Positions 54,326 through 62,288 of a DNA stretch of 64,000 bases are shown here, in pieces. The translations under genes and the position numbers were made by a program. The stretch spans positions 1,460,580 to 1,524,579 of the forward strand of contig NZ_FUZU01000001.1 in the NCBI RefSeq assembly GCF_900167975.1, read 5' to 3'. Position 1 is the stretch's first letter. Every line of letters begins with the position of its first letter. A model generated the notes under the pieces. That model made no database searches. It saw only the letters and a list, made by a program, of their open reading frames with translations, and was not told the origin of the DNA. Source of the DNA: Ohtaekwangia koreensis. GTDB lineage: Bacteria; Bacteroidota; Bacteroidia; Cytophagales; Cyclobacteriaceae.

Positions 54326-55621
54326 ATGGAAAAAAAAGTATTGATCATAACGTATTACTGGCCTCCGAGTGGAGGCAGTGGTGTACAGCGCTGGTTAAAG
54401 TTTATAAAATATCTGCCGTCATTCGGATGGAAACCTTATGTATTTACTCCGGAGAATCCTGCCTTTGCTATTCGTGATGAATCACTCTTGAAAGATGTAC
54501 CTGCGGAAGCTGAAGTAATTCACTTTCCGATATGGGAACCCTACGAGGCGTTTTTTAAATTATCAGGTTTACTGGGAAGTAAAAAGTCGGCCAAGCCAAC
54601 GGACCTGGTATCCGGCAAGAAGAAATCACTCTTTCAAAATGTAAGTACGTGGATTCGCGGAAATTTTTTCATTCCAGATCCACGTGTGTTTTGGGTAAAG
54701 CCTTCGGTAAAATTTCTTCAAAAGTATATTCATGATAATAACATCCATACGATTATCACGACCGGCCCACCGCACAGTATACATCTGATAGGACTGAGAC
54801 TCAAGAAGAAAAATCCTGCGTTAAAATGGTTTGCAGATTTTCGAGATCCATGGAGCGACTGGGGGTTGCTTGATAGTTTGATGGTAGGAGGAATCGCGCG
54901 CAAGCTTCATCGTAAGCTTGAAGCACAGGTTATGAAAACGGCTGATGAAGTCATTACCATCACACCGTTCTATGTGCGCAAGTTTGAGAAACTTTCTGGT
55001 AGAAATGTACGGTTGCTTACCAATGGTTTTGATGAAGATGATTTTAAGAACCTGGTCGTTCAGAAAAGTTCCAGGTTCATAATCAGACATGCTGGTATAG
55101 TAAATGAAAAGTGTGATCCGCGACCCTTCATGCTGGCAGTAAAGGAATTGCTAAGTGAACACGATGCATTTAAAGCTGTTGTACAAATCGATTTCGTAGG
55201 CGAAGTACATCCTGATTTCAAATCGTTTGTGGTAAAAGATAATGCGCTGAATGCGATTACTACATTTACATCCACCATTCCGCATAAACAACTGATGAAG
55301 CTATATGGTGAAGCCGCTATACTCTTGCTGGTGTTAACAGGATACAAAGACGGAGAAGGATTTCTTCCGGGAAAATTATTTGAATACCTCGCAACAGGAC
55401 TTCCTATACTTGGTGTTGGTCCGGAGCAAGGCGATGCTGCAAGCCTGCTAAAAAGCACAGGAGCCGGAGCAATGATCGATGGTGAGCAAAAATCTGCAAT
55501 CAAAACATATTTGGTAAATGCGTTCGAAGCCTGGAGTAAAACAGAAGCTCCATCCCGTCCAACGGGCTTTCAGGAATATTCGCGCAGAAGAATAACCAAA
55601 ACCCTGACTGAGTTACTATAA
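54326..55621 (+). CDS. Glycosyltransferase family 4-like protein
   Basis: A 431-residue GT-B-type glycosyltransferase. The N terminus VLIITYYWPPSGGSGVQRWLKFIKYL is typical of GT4-like enzymes, and DFRDPWSDW and FDEDDF mark the middle. The nucleotide-sugar half contains HAGIVNEKCDPR, the TGYKDGEGFLPGKLFEYLATGLPILG block with the conserved glutamate of the family, and a C-terminal helix. Acceptor and donor cannot be named. Probably makes a surface glycan or lipid-linked sugar. It stands alone. Confidence 0.87.
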   Translation: MEKKVLIITYYWPPSGGSGVQRWLKFIKYLPSFGWKPYVFTPENPAFAIRDESLLKDVPAEAEVIHFPIWEPYEAFFKLSGLLGSKKSAKPTDLVSGKKKSLFQNVSTWIRGNFFIPDPRVFWVKPSVKFLQKYIHDNNIHTIITTGPPHSIHLIGLRLKKKNPALKWFADFRDPWSDWGLLDSLMVGGIARKLHRKLEAQVMKTADEVITITPFYVRKFEKLSGRNVRLLTNGFDEDDFKNLVVQKSSRFIIRHAGIVNEKCDPRPFMLAVKELLSEHDAFKAVVQIDFVGEVHPDFKSFVVKDNALNAITTFTSTIPHKQLMKLYGEAAILLLVLTGYKDGEGFLPGKLFEYLATGLPILGVGPEQGDAASLLKSTGAGAMIDGEQKSAIKTYLVNAFEAWSKTEAPSRPTGFQEYSRRRITKTLTELL

Positions 55622-55743
55622 TCCTTGTTATATAAATTCCCATTTTGATATACCATAGGCCTCTTATTGGTACAAACCTGCTATGAAATGCAAATCTGTG
55701 CAGATGCATAAACTTCATTTGAGAAGCAAAAACAACGATTTCA

Positions 55744-55765
55744 TATATACTTGAGCAAGTATATA
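55744..55765. promoter_or_regulatory. 22-bp palindrome upstream of the TerB-like gene
   Basis: TATATACTTG and CAAGTATATA face each other across AG, giving a perfect dyad 57 bases before the start at 55822. It may be an operator or a hairpin in the leader. Confidence 0.4.
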
Positions 55766-55821
55766 GATCGGTCGCTATAGTTGGAACTGCATTTGCAAAC
55801 CATTGGGAAAGACTCAAACCC

Positions 55822-56256
55822 ATGACTACCTTTTTTGAACATCAGCGCGCAAGCTATAAGCGAAATTACCTGCGTAACCTGATCTGTATGGCATCTTCAG
55901 ACGGCAACCTTGACGATGAAGAAAAAGTACTGATTCAAAAAATAGGTATTAAGCGAGGCTTGAAAGAATGGCAGGTTAACCAATTGATTGATGACCCGGG
56001 CAACTGCGAAATATTTTTGCCGGAATCGATCAACAACAGAATGAACTTGTTGTATGATCTGATGCAAATCATTCATGTTGATAGCCAGGTGAGTGATCGC
56101 GAAATTGAATTTATGGTTAGCATCATCGGAGCCTTTAAGCTTCACCCCGAAATCTTTGAACAGCTGATGCAGCTGTTTCGGGAAAATGTTCCTTCACCTG
56201 CAGAGTGGAAAGAGTTTGTGGAGTTTGTTTATGAACGTGTGAAAGACAATCGCTAG
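55822..56256 (+). CDS. TerB-like small acidic protein
   Basis: A 144-residue all-helical protein resembling the TerB (tellurite-resistance B-like) family, with the pattern RNLICMASSDGNLDDEEKVLIQKIG near the N terminus (residues 18-42) and the matching half LMQIIHVDSQVSDREIEFMVSIIGAF (about 81-106). These two acidic motifs coordinate metal in known TerB structures. No other ter genes are nearby, so it is likely a stand-alone member with an uncertain function. A terminator follows. Confidence 0.68.
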   Translation: MTTFFEHQRASYKRNYLRNLICMASSDGNLDDEEKVLIQKIGIKRGLKEWQVNQLIDDPGNCEIFLPESINNRMNLLYDLMQIIHVDSQVSDREIEFMVSIIGAFKLHPEIFEQLMQLFRENVPSPAEWKEFVEFVYERVKDNR

Positions 56257-56281
56257 GAGCCCAATATCCAGAAGTTGTTAA

Positions 56282-56313
56282 GACCGGCCTGCTTGAAAGC
56301 AGCCGGTTTTTTT
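56282..56313 (+). terminator. Rho-independent terminator after the TerB-like gene
   Basis: An ACCGGC-TGCTT / AGCA-GCCGGT stem with one bulged base is followed by T7 (56307-56313). Its T tract touches the stop of the convergent MerR gene. Confidence 0.85.
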
Positions 56314-56719
56314 ATGCTGTCTCGGCTTCAATTTTTTTTCCGTGAAGTATCTGCGCTACCTCACAGGCTTCTGTGCCACACTGCTCGATCATCATCAGTA
56401 AATTATTTTTGGTGCGCGTGAGGTCATCAATTTGTTTTTGAACGAGGTTGAGTTTTTTGGAAAGGTATTTCCTGCCACGTTCAGCATCGAGTGTACCATT
56501 GTTCACCAGCGTGATTATACCCCTAGCTTCTTTCAGCGTAAAACCCTTGGCGGTGATTTCCTTAATAGCCGTAATGCGATTCAGTGTTTCTTCCGGATAT
56601 TCTTTGTAATTGTTTTTACGCCTCGATTTGGCAGGCACCTGGATGAGTCCGAGTTTTTCATAAAACCGGATGGTGTGCCTGGAAAGATTTGTTTTTTGAG
56701 CGAGTTCTCCAATCAACAT
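56312..56719 (-). CDS. MerR-family transcriptional regulator with ZntR-like cysteine motif
   Basis: A 135-residue MerR regulator. The winged helix starts MLIGELAQKTNLSRHTIRFYEKLGLI, followed by a RRKNNYKEYPEETLNRI wing and the helical dimerisation stretch. The C terminus carries EQCGTEACEVAQIL, with two cysteines spaced CX4C and similar in order to the CGT...C...IL of the zinc sensor ZntR, so metal or thiol sensing is plausible. A TTG two codons upstream is an alternative start. Divergent from a secreted protein and an alpha/beta hydrolase; no metal exporter gene is adjacent. Confidence 0.85.
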   Translation of the reverse strand: MLIGELAQKTNLSRHTIRFYEKLGLIQVPAKSRRKNNYKEYPEETLNRITAIKEITAKGFTLKEARGIITLVNNGTLDAERGRKYLSKKLNLVQKQIDDLTRTKNNLLMMIEQCGTEACEVAQILHGKKIEAETA

Positions 56720-56740
56720 AAGCAAGTTGTTTAACGAGTG

Positions 56741-56831
56741 TAGAGTATACTCTATGGTTGTGACGATTATTAAAATTAATACTTCCTCCGAAAAAAATCA
56801 CTTTTTTCTCTTGACAGTCGACTATACTCTA
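56741..56831. promoter_or_regulatory. MerR-type operators and promoter in the divergent region
   Basis: A perfect 14-bp palindrome TAGAGTATACTCTA (56741-56754) lies next to the MerR start. The same half-site TATACTCTA recurs at 56823-56831 inside a promoter-like TTGACA-N18-TATACC (56811-56840). MerR proteins act on promoters with an over-long spacer, which 18-19 bases would be. Confidence 0.5.
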
Positions 56832-56890
56832 CGCTATACCTTCATTACAGATTTGAAAACACACCCCTAATTATCAAACAACAAAATGGT

Positions 56891-57271
56891 ATGAAACATT
56901 TGTCATTGGTCATTTTACTCTGTACAGTATTTTTTATGTCGAAGGCGCAAAATAATGAAGCACCGAATAAAGAATTCATTGTCCGCGCTGCCCCTGTTGC
57001 TGTAGAGGTTCCGGCAGGGAACTCGGGGAAAGTTGATGTGCAATTGCTGCGCTCTAAAAGTTACCAGCGATCGGAAGCAACGTTCAATGTTGCCAGTATA
57101 CTCCCACAAGGTGTAACCATTCGCTGCGATGCGCTGGAAGGAAATGATAACGCGTATGCGGCTGTGATCACAACTACCAGTCAGACTGCACCGGGTACAT
57201 ACCAGGTTATTTTGAATTGTACGATCAATAACAAAACAAAAGGTGTCATTATAAAACTTAAAATTATATAG
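56891..57271 (+). CDS. Small secreted protein of unknown function
   Basis: A 126-residue protein with a signal peptide (HLSLVILLCTVFFMSKAQ). The mature part is a single beta-sandwich-like stretch (VAVEVPAGNSGKVDVQL, later VILNCTINNKTKGVIIKLKI), compatible with an exported binding or structural domain. It lacks a T9SS sorting domain, lipobox or catalytic motif. It is 2 bases from the next gene, and faces the MerR gene, so MerR is its likely controller. Confidence 0.7.
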   Translation: MKHLSLVILLCTVFFMSKAQNNEAPNKEFIVRAAPVAVEVPAGNSGKVDVQLLRSKSYQRSEATFNVASILPQGVTIRCDALEGNDNAYAAVITTTSQTAPGTYQVILNCTINNKTKGVIIKLKII

Positions 57272-57273
57272 GG

Positions 57274-58185
57274 ATGGAAAGTATAGGGGAAGAAGTTACG
57301 ATCGTGAAACCTATTGCGGCCGTGAAGAAAAAGAAGCCACGCATCCCGATGGCTATACGTTTTATACGCTGGATTTTTCCCAAGCTTGAATCTATAGCGC
57401 CTGGGTATGCTCATTCACTTTTCATAAAAATGTTTTTTGCACCACCCCGATATCCTATACCCGCAGCGGAAAAGGAGATCCTCCAGCGAGCAGAAACATT
57501 TTTATTGGATGTCGATACCCATACGATACAAGTATATACCTGGGGCAGAGGCCCTGCAATTGTATTGGTACATGGCTGGGCTGGCCGCGCTTCGCAGTTC
57601 AAAAGTATTATTGAAGGCTTCAGTAACAATGGATACCAGGTTATCGCGTTTGATGCACCTGCTCATGGGCGATCTTCCGGTAAAAAGACTAACATCTTCG
57701 AATTCAGAAATACTATACTTGCTTTGGAGAGAAAAGTTGGCAATGTGCATGCTATACTGGCGCATTCTATTGGAGGAACTGCCACCATGTTTGCGCTTAC
57801 GGAAGGACTTCAAACCACCATGGTCGTAACCATTGCAACGCCTTCAATAGGTGATGAGATCATCCATGAATTTGCTGCACGTCTCAATGGATCGCGTCAG
57901 GCAGAACAAAAACTGAAAGCATTTATTCAGCAATCTTTTAAACGTTCGTTCGATGAACTCACCGCGGCTCATTTCGCGCAGCAACTAAAAACAACGATTG
58001 ACTGGCTCATTGTTCATGACGAACACGATAAAGAAGCATCGCTAAAAAATGCATGGATGCTACAGCAGGCATATCCCAAAGCCACCCTAAAAGTAACGTC
58101 AGGGCTAGGGCACGTTCGTATCCTTCGCGACCAGGAGGTGGTACAGGCTTGTTTAGATTTTATCAGGAGTAAATCCTTGACCTGA
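57274..58185 (+). CDS. Alpha/beta hydrolase
   Basis: A 303-residue hydrolase. The nucleophile elbow is LAHSIGG, preceded by the oxyanion block VHGWAGRASQFKSI and the VIAFDAPAHGRSSG strand; the acid falls in IVHDEHDKEAS and the base in SGLGHVRI. A basic, partly amphipathic N-terminal region (to about residue 60, IPMAIRFIRWIFPKLESI) may hold it at the membrane. The substrate is unknown. It is translated immediately after the secreted protein and is probably controlled by the same MerR regulator. Confidence 0.85.
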   Translation: MESIGEEVTIVKPIAAVKKKKPRIPMAIRFIRWIFPKLESIAPGYAHSLFIKMFFAPPRYPIPAAEKEILQRAETFLLDVDTHTIQVYTWGRGPAIVLVHGWAGRASQFKSIIEGFSNNGYQVIAFDAPAHGRSSGKKTNIFEFRNTILALERKVGNVHAILAHSIGGTATMFALTEGLQTTMVVTIATPSIGDEIIHEFAARLNGSRQAEQKLKAFIQQSFKRSFDELTAAHFAQQLKTTIDWLIVHDEHDKEASLKNAWMLQQAYPKATLKVTSGLGHVRILRDQEVVQACLDFIRSKSLT

Positions 58186-58199
58186 AACCAAACTCTATA

Positions 58200-58820
58200 T
58201 TAGTTAACCGGCTCTCGTAAAATCGTTCTCAATTTTTCAGGGGCAGTCTTCCTGAAGTCAGATAAGTATATTTCATGATGATGTCCCGCTTTGCCAAACT
58301 TATTCTTCTCGATAAAGCTTTGCATCACCTGCAATGTCTCAGGCTCGCGATCGAAAGGACCAACATGCATCATCTGCACTACTTTACCTTCATTCAACGT
58401 AAAGAAGGTTGTCTCTTCTGCAAGGACTATATTTTTTTTGGTGATCACAGTAGATTTAGCTTCCTGGATCATGTCTTCGGTAATAAATTCCGGCATGCGG
58501 ATTAACAAACGCCAATACCATTCGCTACGCGGTATAAGTAAGGGCGCTTCATGCATCGTTAATTTTCCGAAGCGATCATCGAACCACCAAAGTCCTTCCA
58601 GCTTCGGGACAATGAAATCACGTTGCTGCGCTTTCGATGAGAATTTGACTATGTAGGCAACTGAATATAGCGCCTGAATTTTATCAGCAAAGGACTTTGA
58701 AGAGGGATCACCTATACCTTCGATTGATAAATAGGATACAGGAGGGAGCTCCACCACTTCCGGTTTGTTCCTGGCCGAGTAATACGCTTTGTATTTTTTT
58801 GTAAGGGTTAATTTTTCCAT
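58200..58820 (-). CDS. GyrI-like small-molecule-binding domain protein (first copy)
   Basis: A 206-residue GyrI-like/SOUL-type protein (start at the ATG at 58820; a TTG at 58838 is an alternative). The core has VSYLSIEGIGDPSSKSFADKIQALYSVAY and, in the second half, MMHVGPFDREPETLQVMQSFIE and HHHEIYLSDFRKTAPEKLRTILR, the last being typical of stand-alone GyrI-like proteins. These bind hydrophobic ligands or hydrolyse cyclopropanyl compounds in some cases; here no DNA-binding domain is attached. A TGACA-N6-TGTCA dyad lies just upstream, as for the gene at 63814. Confidence 0.85.
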   Translation of the reverse strand: MEKLTLTKKYKAYYSARNKPEVVELPPVSYLSIEGIGDPSSKSFADKIQALYSVAYIVKFSSKAQQRDFIVPKLEGLWWFDDRFGKLTMHEAPLLIPRSEWYWRLLIRMPEFITEDMIQEAKSTVITKKNIVLAEETTFFTLNEGKVVQMMHVGPFDREPETLQVMQSFIEKNKFGKAGHHHEIYLSDFRKTAPEKLRTILREPVN

Positions 58821-58854
58821 GGCTATCTCTTTACGCAAAAGAGAATAGCCGGAA

Positions 58855-58870
58855 TGACAACAGTATGTCA
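58855..58870. promoter_or_regulatory. TGACA-N6-TGTCA dyad, site 1
   Basis: TGACA-ACAGTA-TGTCA, centred 42 bases upstream of the GyrI-like start at 58820. The spacing is identical to the sites at 63238 and 63748. Confidence 0.7.
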
Positions 58871-58910
58871 GTTGATGATCGTGCTGTGCGATTTTTAAAA
58901 TACGAAGCCG

Positions 58911-59123
58911 CTATATCTCGCCAGACTTGTGTAAAATTTCATCTTGCATTTCAGCGAACAGCCTGTCGGAATCGATGGTCACAGATTTTCCATGCCTATA
59001 TTCCGTAGCGATATAATCGATCCAGGCAACAACTGATTTTTGAGAAACATGGGCGAGCAGCCAAAGCAAAACTTTGCGATCAATCTCATCGAGCTTGAAG
59101 AACTCCAGTTTTTCGTTTTCCAT
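58911..59123 (-). CDS. Small hypothetical protein
   Basis: A 70-residue acidic protein from the ATG at 59123, or 92 residues from 59189. No domain is recognised; the sequence KLDEIDRKVLLWLLAHVSQKSVVAWIDYIATEYRHGKSVTI is predicted helical. It is divergent from the ModF-like ATPase gene, and a 10-bp palindrome (TGTTATAACA, near 59207-59216) lies between them. Its reality is supported only by codon-like composition and the absence of a competing frame. Confidence 0.45.
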   Translation of the reverse strand: MENEKLEFFKLDEIDRKVLLWLLAHVSQKSVVAWIDYIATEYRHGKSVTIDSDRLFAEMQDEILHKSGEI

Positions 59124-59233
59124 GAGGAGGGGTCGGGTAACGGTAATCGGCAGTAAATTTAATATTTTATTATATCGTTGTGATTTCAATGCTATACTTA
59201 TTAATCTGTTATAACAACAATTAGTTTTACGAC

Positions 59234-60613
59234 ATGATTGAACTGCGGAATGTTAACGTTGTAAAGGTTGGGAAGAAGTTGTTCGAGAACTTCACCTGGA
59301 GTATAAAAGCAAATGAACACTGGGTTATCACAGGTGCCAACGGTAGTGGCAAGACGCTGCTATTGGAATTGCTTGCAGGCCACTCGCATGCAACACAAGG
59401 AGAGGTTGCGTATGATTTTGTTACCGGAGCAACATGGGACGAGCGATTCGCGCAACGAAAGCAAAATATACACTACATCCCGGCTCATGCTATACAGGCG
59501 TTCCTCCAGCAGCACGAATTGTTTTATCAACAGCGTTATTATTCTATAGGGGATGAGCGGATTCCGTTGGTTCGTGATCTTTTTGGTGAAGATATTGAAC
59601 GATTGCATGTGCTTGACTTCCCCGAAAGCTTTAACATCGATGCATTACTTAATATAGAGGTGACGCGCCTTTCCAACGGACAGTTAAAGAAAGTATTGAT
59701 CCTGAAAAACCTGGTGCGTGAATTACCCAAGGTCTTATTGTTCGATTATCCTTTTGAAGGATTGGACCATGCCAGTCGTGCGGACCTGATTGCTTTTATG
59801 GACCACCTGACAAAGGCCTATAGTATTCAACTGATCCTGGTAGACCATGAGCATCACCTACCCGCTGCTATAAACCGAAAGCTGGTTCTGGATAATTTTA
59901 AAATTGACGCTGTTCAGGATGTGGTATATACTTCCATGCCTGCAATCAAACAAGAACTATATAGTGATAACGAGAAGAGCGGCACGCCAGTAGTTGAGAT
60001 GCGAGACGTAACGATCCGGTATGGCGAACGGGATATAATCCGAAACCTGAACTGGAAGATATACCCTGGTGAACGTTGGGCACTCACCGGCAGAAACGGG
60101 TCGGGTAAAACTACTCTATTTAGTTTGATCTTTGCCGATCATCCCATGGCCTACAGCCAGCATGTATATTTATTCGGAAAACGAAGGGGGAGCGGTGAAT
60201 CCATCTGGGATATTAAAAACCGGATAAACTACCTCGGCCCTGAATTGATTAGTTATTTGAATCCGCAGCACATCACCATGTCTGCACAGGAGTATATAGT
60301 CAGTCAGAAGCAGAATACCGATCGCAAAGCGTTGGAAGATATAGCGCTATATTTCGAAGCACATTCGTTTCTTTCGAAGCCCGTCAAAAATCTTTCATCC
60401 GGTCAGTTGCAATTAATGCTGATCATGATCGGTCTGCTTTCCGATAAAGAACTTTTGCTGCTGGACGAGCCGTTTCAGTTTTTGGATACAGTAAATAAAG
60501 AGCGCGTAAATCGGTATCTGCAAGAGCACCTGCAAGCGTCAACCACACTCGTATTGATTACACATTATGAGCAAGACATTGCACGCTGGACGAAGCAACG
60601 ACTACACCTGTAA
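59234..60613 (+). CDS. ModF-like tandem ABC ATPase
   Basis: A 459-residue protein with two ABC nucleotide-binding domains in one chain and no membrane part. Domain 1: Walker A GANGSGKTLL (about 36-45), signature LSNGQLKKV, Walker B VLLFDYPFEGLD. Domain 2: Walker A GRNGSGKTTL, signature LSSGQLQLM, Walker B LLLLDEPFQFLD. The first Walker B lacks the catalytic glutamate (Tyr follows Asp), so site 1 is probably degenerate. The closest described protein is ModF, of uncertain role in molybdate metabolism; no mod genes are nearby. The C terminus ends with a typical ITHYEQDIARWTKQRL. Confidence 0.87.
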   Translation: MIELRNVNVVKVGKKLFENFTWSIKANEHWVITGANGSGKTLLLELLAGHSHATQGEVAYDFVTGATWDERFAQRKQNIHYIPAHAIQAFLQQHELFYQQRYYSIGDERIPLVRDLFGEDIERLHVLDFPESFNIDALLNIEVTRLSNGQLKKVLILKNLVRELPKVLLFDYPFEGLDHASRADLIAFMDHLTKAYSIQLILVDHEHHLPAAINRKLVLDNFKIDAVQDVVYTSMPAIKQELYSDNEKSGTPVVEMRDVTIRYGERDIIRNLNWKIYPGERWALTGRNGSGKTTLFSLIFADHPMAYSQHVYLFGKRRGSGESIWDIKNRINYLGPELISYLNPQHITMSAQEYIVSQKQNTDRKALEDIALYFEAHSFLSKPVKNLSSGQLQLMLIMIGLLSDKELLLLDEPFQFLDTVNKERVNRYLQEHLQASTTLVLITHYEQDIARWTKQRLHL

Positions 60614-60692
60614 AACGAATTGCGGCGTAGCGCAGGGCGAATAAACGTTTGAACCTTTTTCGATGTCTTTATGTAGTTTACAGGAGGATTAA

Positions 60693-60700
60693 TATATTTG
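60693..60700 (+). promoter_or_regulatory. -7 element of the arsR promoter
   Basis: TATATTTG fits TAnnTTTG exactly; transcription would start near 60706, about 9 bases before the ATG at 60715. No clear TTTG lies 19-20 bases upstream. Confidence 0.35.
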
Positions 60701-60714
60701 CATCCTTCAATAGA

Positions 60715-60999
60715 ATGGCACTGAGTACAAAACAAATCGAAAAGATCTCCAAAGCGTTAGGCGATGCCAACCGTTTAAAGATCCTTCAACATATTTCCAA
60801 AAAAGGTGGTTGTGGTCATTGTTCCCAAATACAGGAAGAAAGTGATCTGGCACAGCCATCCGTGAGCCACCACCTCAAAGTTTTAATAGAGGCAGGACTT
60901 ATTGAGCCTGAAAAAGAGGGCAGAAATCATAAATACATTTTGAACGAGAAGATTCTGAAAGAGTATACGTTGAGCATTAATCAACTGAAATTCGTTTAA
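60715..60999 (+). CDS. ArsR-family transcriptional regulator
   Basis: A 94-residue winged-helix repressor. The ATG at 60715 begins MALSTKQIEKISKALGDANRLKIL, the normal N terminus for the family; the frame extends upstream with no match. The recognition helix region is DLAQPSVSHHLKVLIEAGLIEPEKEGRNHKYIL. A CGHC motif precedes it (about 30-33), in the place where some members have metal-binding cysteines. It is followed by a terminator and an Old Yellow Enzyme gene; direct repeats on both sides of that junction are candidate operators. Confidence 0.88.
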   Translation: MALSTKQIEKISKALGDANRLKILQHISKKGGCGHCSQIQEESDLAQPSVSHHLKVLIEAGLIEPEKEGRNHKYILNEKILKEYTLSINQLKFV

Positions 61000-61017
61000 A
61001 ACTATTTTTTTATGAAA

Positions 61018-61038
61018 ATATATCGAAAAATTTAAATG
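61018..61038. promoter_or_regulatory. Direct repeat 1, candidate ArsR operator
   Basis: ATATATCGAAAAATTTAAATG begins 19 bases after the arsR stop. It matches the copy at 61116-61136 in 19 of 21 positions. The sequence is A/T-rich with a TCGA core, as in many ArsR/SmtB sites. Confidence 0.55.
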
Positions 61039-61084
61039 GATCGATGAACTAAAAAAACAGCTTTTGCATTTATAGACTCAAGCA

Positions 61085-61109
61085 AGCCTTTCATAAGGCT
61101 CTTTTTTTT
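61085..61109 (+). terminator. Rho-independent terminator between arsR and the Old Yellow Enzyme gene
   Basis: AGCCTT (61085-61090) and AAGGCT (61095-61100) close a TCAT loop, followed by a T8 tract to 61109. Confidence 0.85.
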
Positions 61110-61115
61110 AAACTG

Positions 61116-61136
61116 ATATATCGAAATATTTGAATG
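61116..61136. promoter_or_regulatory. Direct repeat 2, candidate operator of the Old Yellow Enzyme gene
   Basis: ATATATCGAAATATTTGAATG ends 19 bases before the ATG at 61156, and differs from copy 1 at two positions. TATTTGAAT resembles a promoter -7 box, so a bound regulator would cover the promoter. Confidence 0.55.
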
Positions 61137-61155
61137 TATTATTAAATCATCGACT

Positions 61156-62259
61156 ATGAATACGACAACCGCTTTTTCTGCTTATCAATTAGGAGATGTT
61201 ACGCTTAACAATCGCCTGGTAATGGCTCCCATGACGCGCAACCGTGCGCTTCACAATCTCCCGAACAAACTGATGGCCACCTATTATACACAACGTGCTT
61301 CTGCCGGGCTTATCATTACAGAAGGTGTTTCTCCTTCACCCAACGGACTGGGCTATGCGCGCATGCCAGGTATATTTTCTGAGGCACAGGTAGATGCCTG
61401 GAAACAAGTAACGGAGGGTGTTCACAGCAGAGGAGGAAAAATTTTCATGCAGCTTATGCATGCCGGTCGCATGGGACATGGTCTTAATATACCACAAGGA
61501 GCAAGAATATTGGCGCCATCTGCTATAGCAGCACAGGGTGAAATATGGACAGACCAGGAGGGAAAGAAAAAACTTCCTGTACCACAGGCCATGAGCAAAG
61601 GCCAGATAGAGGAAGTAACAATTGAATTTGTGACTGCAGCTTTGAACGCTATAGAGGCTGGCTTCGATGGTATAGAATTGCATGCAGCAAATGGTTATTT
61701 ACTTGAGCAGTTTTTATCACCACATTCAAACAAACGCACCGATGAATATGGCGGTAGTATTGAAAACCGTATCCGCCTGGTGTTGGCTATAGCGGAAGCA
61801 GTAAGTGATGCGATCGGCAAAGATCGGGTTGGCATTCGTGTATCACCTTATGGTGTGTTAGGAGATATGCCTCATTATGCAGAGATCGATGCTACCTATA
61901 CATACCTGGCTAATAAACTCAATGATTTGGGTATAGCCTATATGCACCTTGTTGATCATAGTGCCAGCGGTGGTCCTGAAGTTCCTGTGTCAATCAAGCG
62001 ATCTATTCGTGAAGAGTTTACCAATACGTTGATCTTATCCGGTGGATATACTTTCTACAGGGCAGAAGAAGATCTCGCGTCAGGGTTCGCAGACCTTGTG
62101 GCTTTTGGTAAACCGTTTATCAGTAATCCTGATTTTGCAGATCGTCTGCGCAAAGGCTTCCCGTTGAATATTAAACTGGATGCCAGCACACTCTATACTT
62201 CTACCGCGAAAGGATATATCGATTATCCGGTATTCGAAGAGGAGATGGTAAACGCTTAA
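61156..62259 (+). CDS. Old Yellow Enzyme-family NADH:flavin oxidoreductase
   Basis: A 367-residue FMN-dependent ene-reductase. Motifs: RLVMAPMTRNRALHN at the N terminus, QLMHAGRMGH, the substrate-binding histidine/asparagine pair in ELHAANGYLLEQFLSPHSNKR, TDEYGGSIENRIRL, and the C-terminal GKPFISNPDFADRLRKG. The enzyme reduces activated alkenes, nitroesters or quinones with NAD(P)H. It precedes a DoxX gene by 29 bases, a frequent redox or electrophile-response pairing, and is probably controlled by the ArsR regulator through the direct repeats. Confidence 0.93.
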   Translation: MNTTTAFSAYQLGDVTLNNRLVMAPMTRNRALHNLPNKLMATYYTQRASAGLIITEGVSPSPNGLGYARMPGIFSEAQVDAWKQVTEGVHSRGGKIFMQLMHAGRMGHGLNIPQGARILAPSAIAAQGEIWTDQEGKKKLPVPQAMSKGQIEEVTIEFVTAALNAIEAGFDGIELHAANGYLLEQFLSPHSNKRTDEYGGSIENRIRLVLAIAEAVSDAIGKDRVGIRVSPYGVLGDMPHYAEIDATYTYLANKLNDLGIAYMHLVDHSASGGPEVPVSIKRSIREEFTNTLILSGGYTFYRAEEDLASGFADLVAFGKPFISNPDFADRLRKGFPLNIKLDASTLYTSTAKGYIDYPVFEEEMVNA

Positions 62260-62288
62260 TGCTTAATATACTTTAAACTATATAATTT

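Noticed and set aside
60682-60687. AGGAGG as a Shine-Dalgarno site for arsR
   Set aside because: It is 27 bases before the ATG, too far for base pairing, and lies upstream of the predicted transcript start; the phylum rarely uses such sites.
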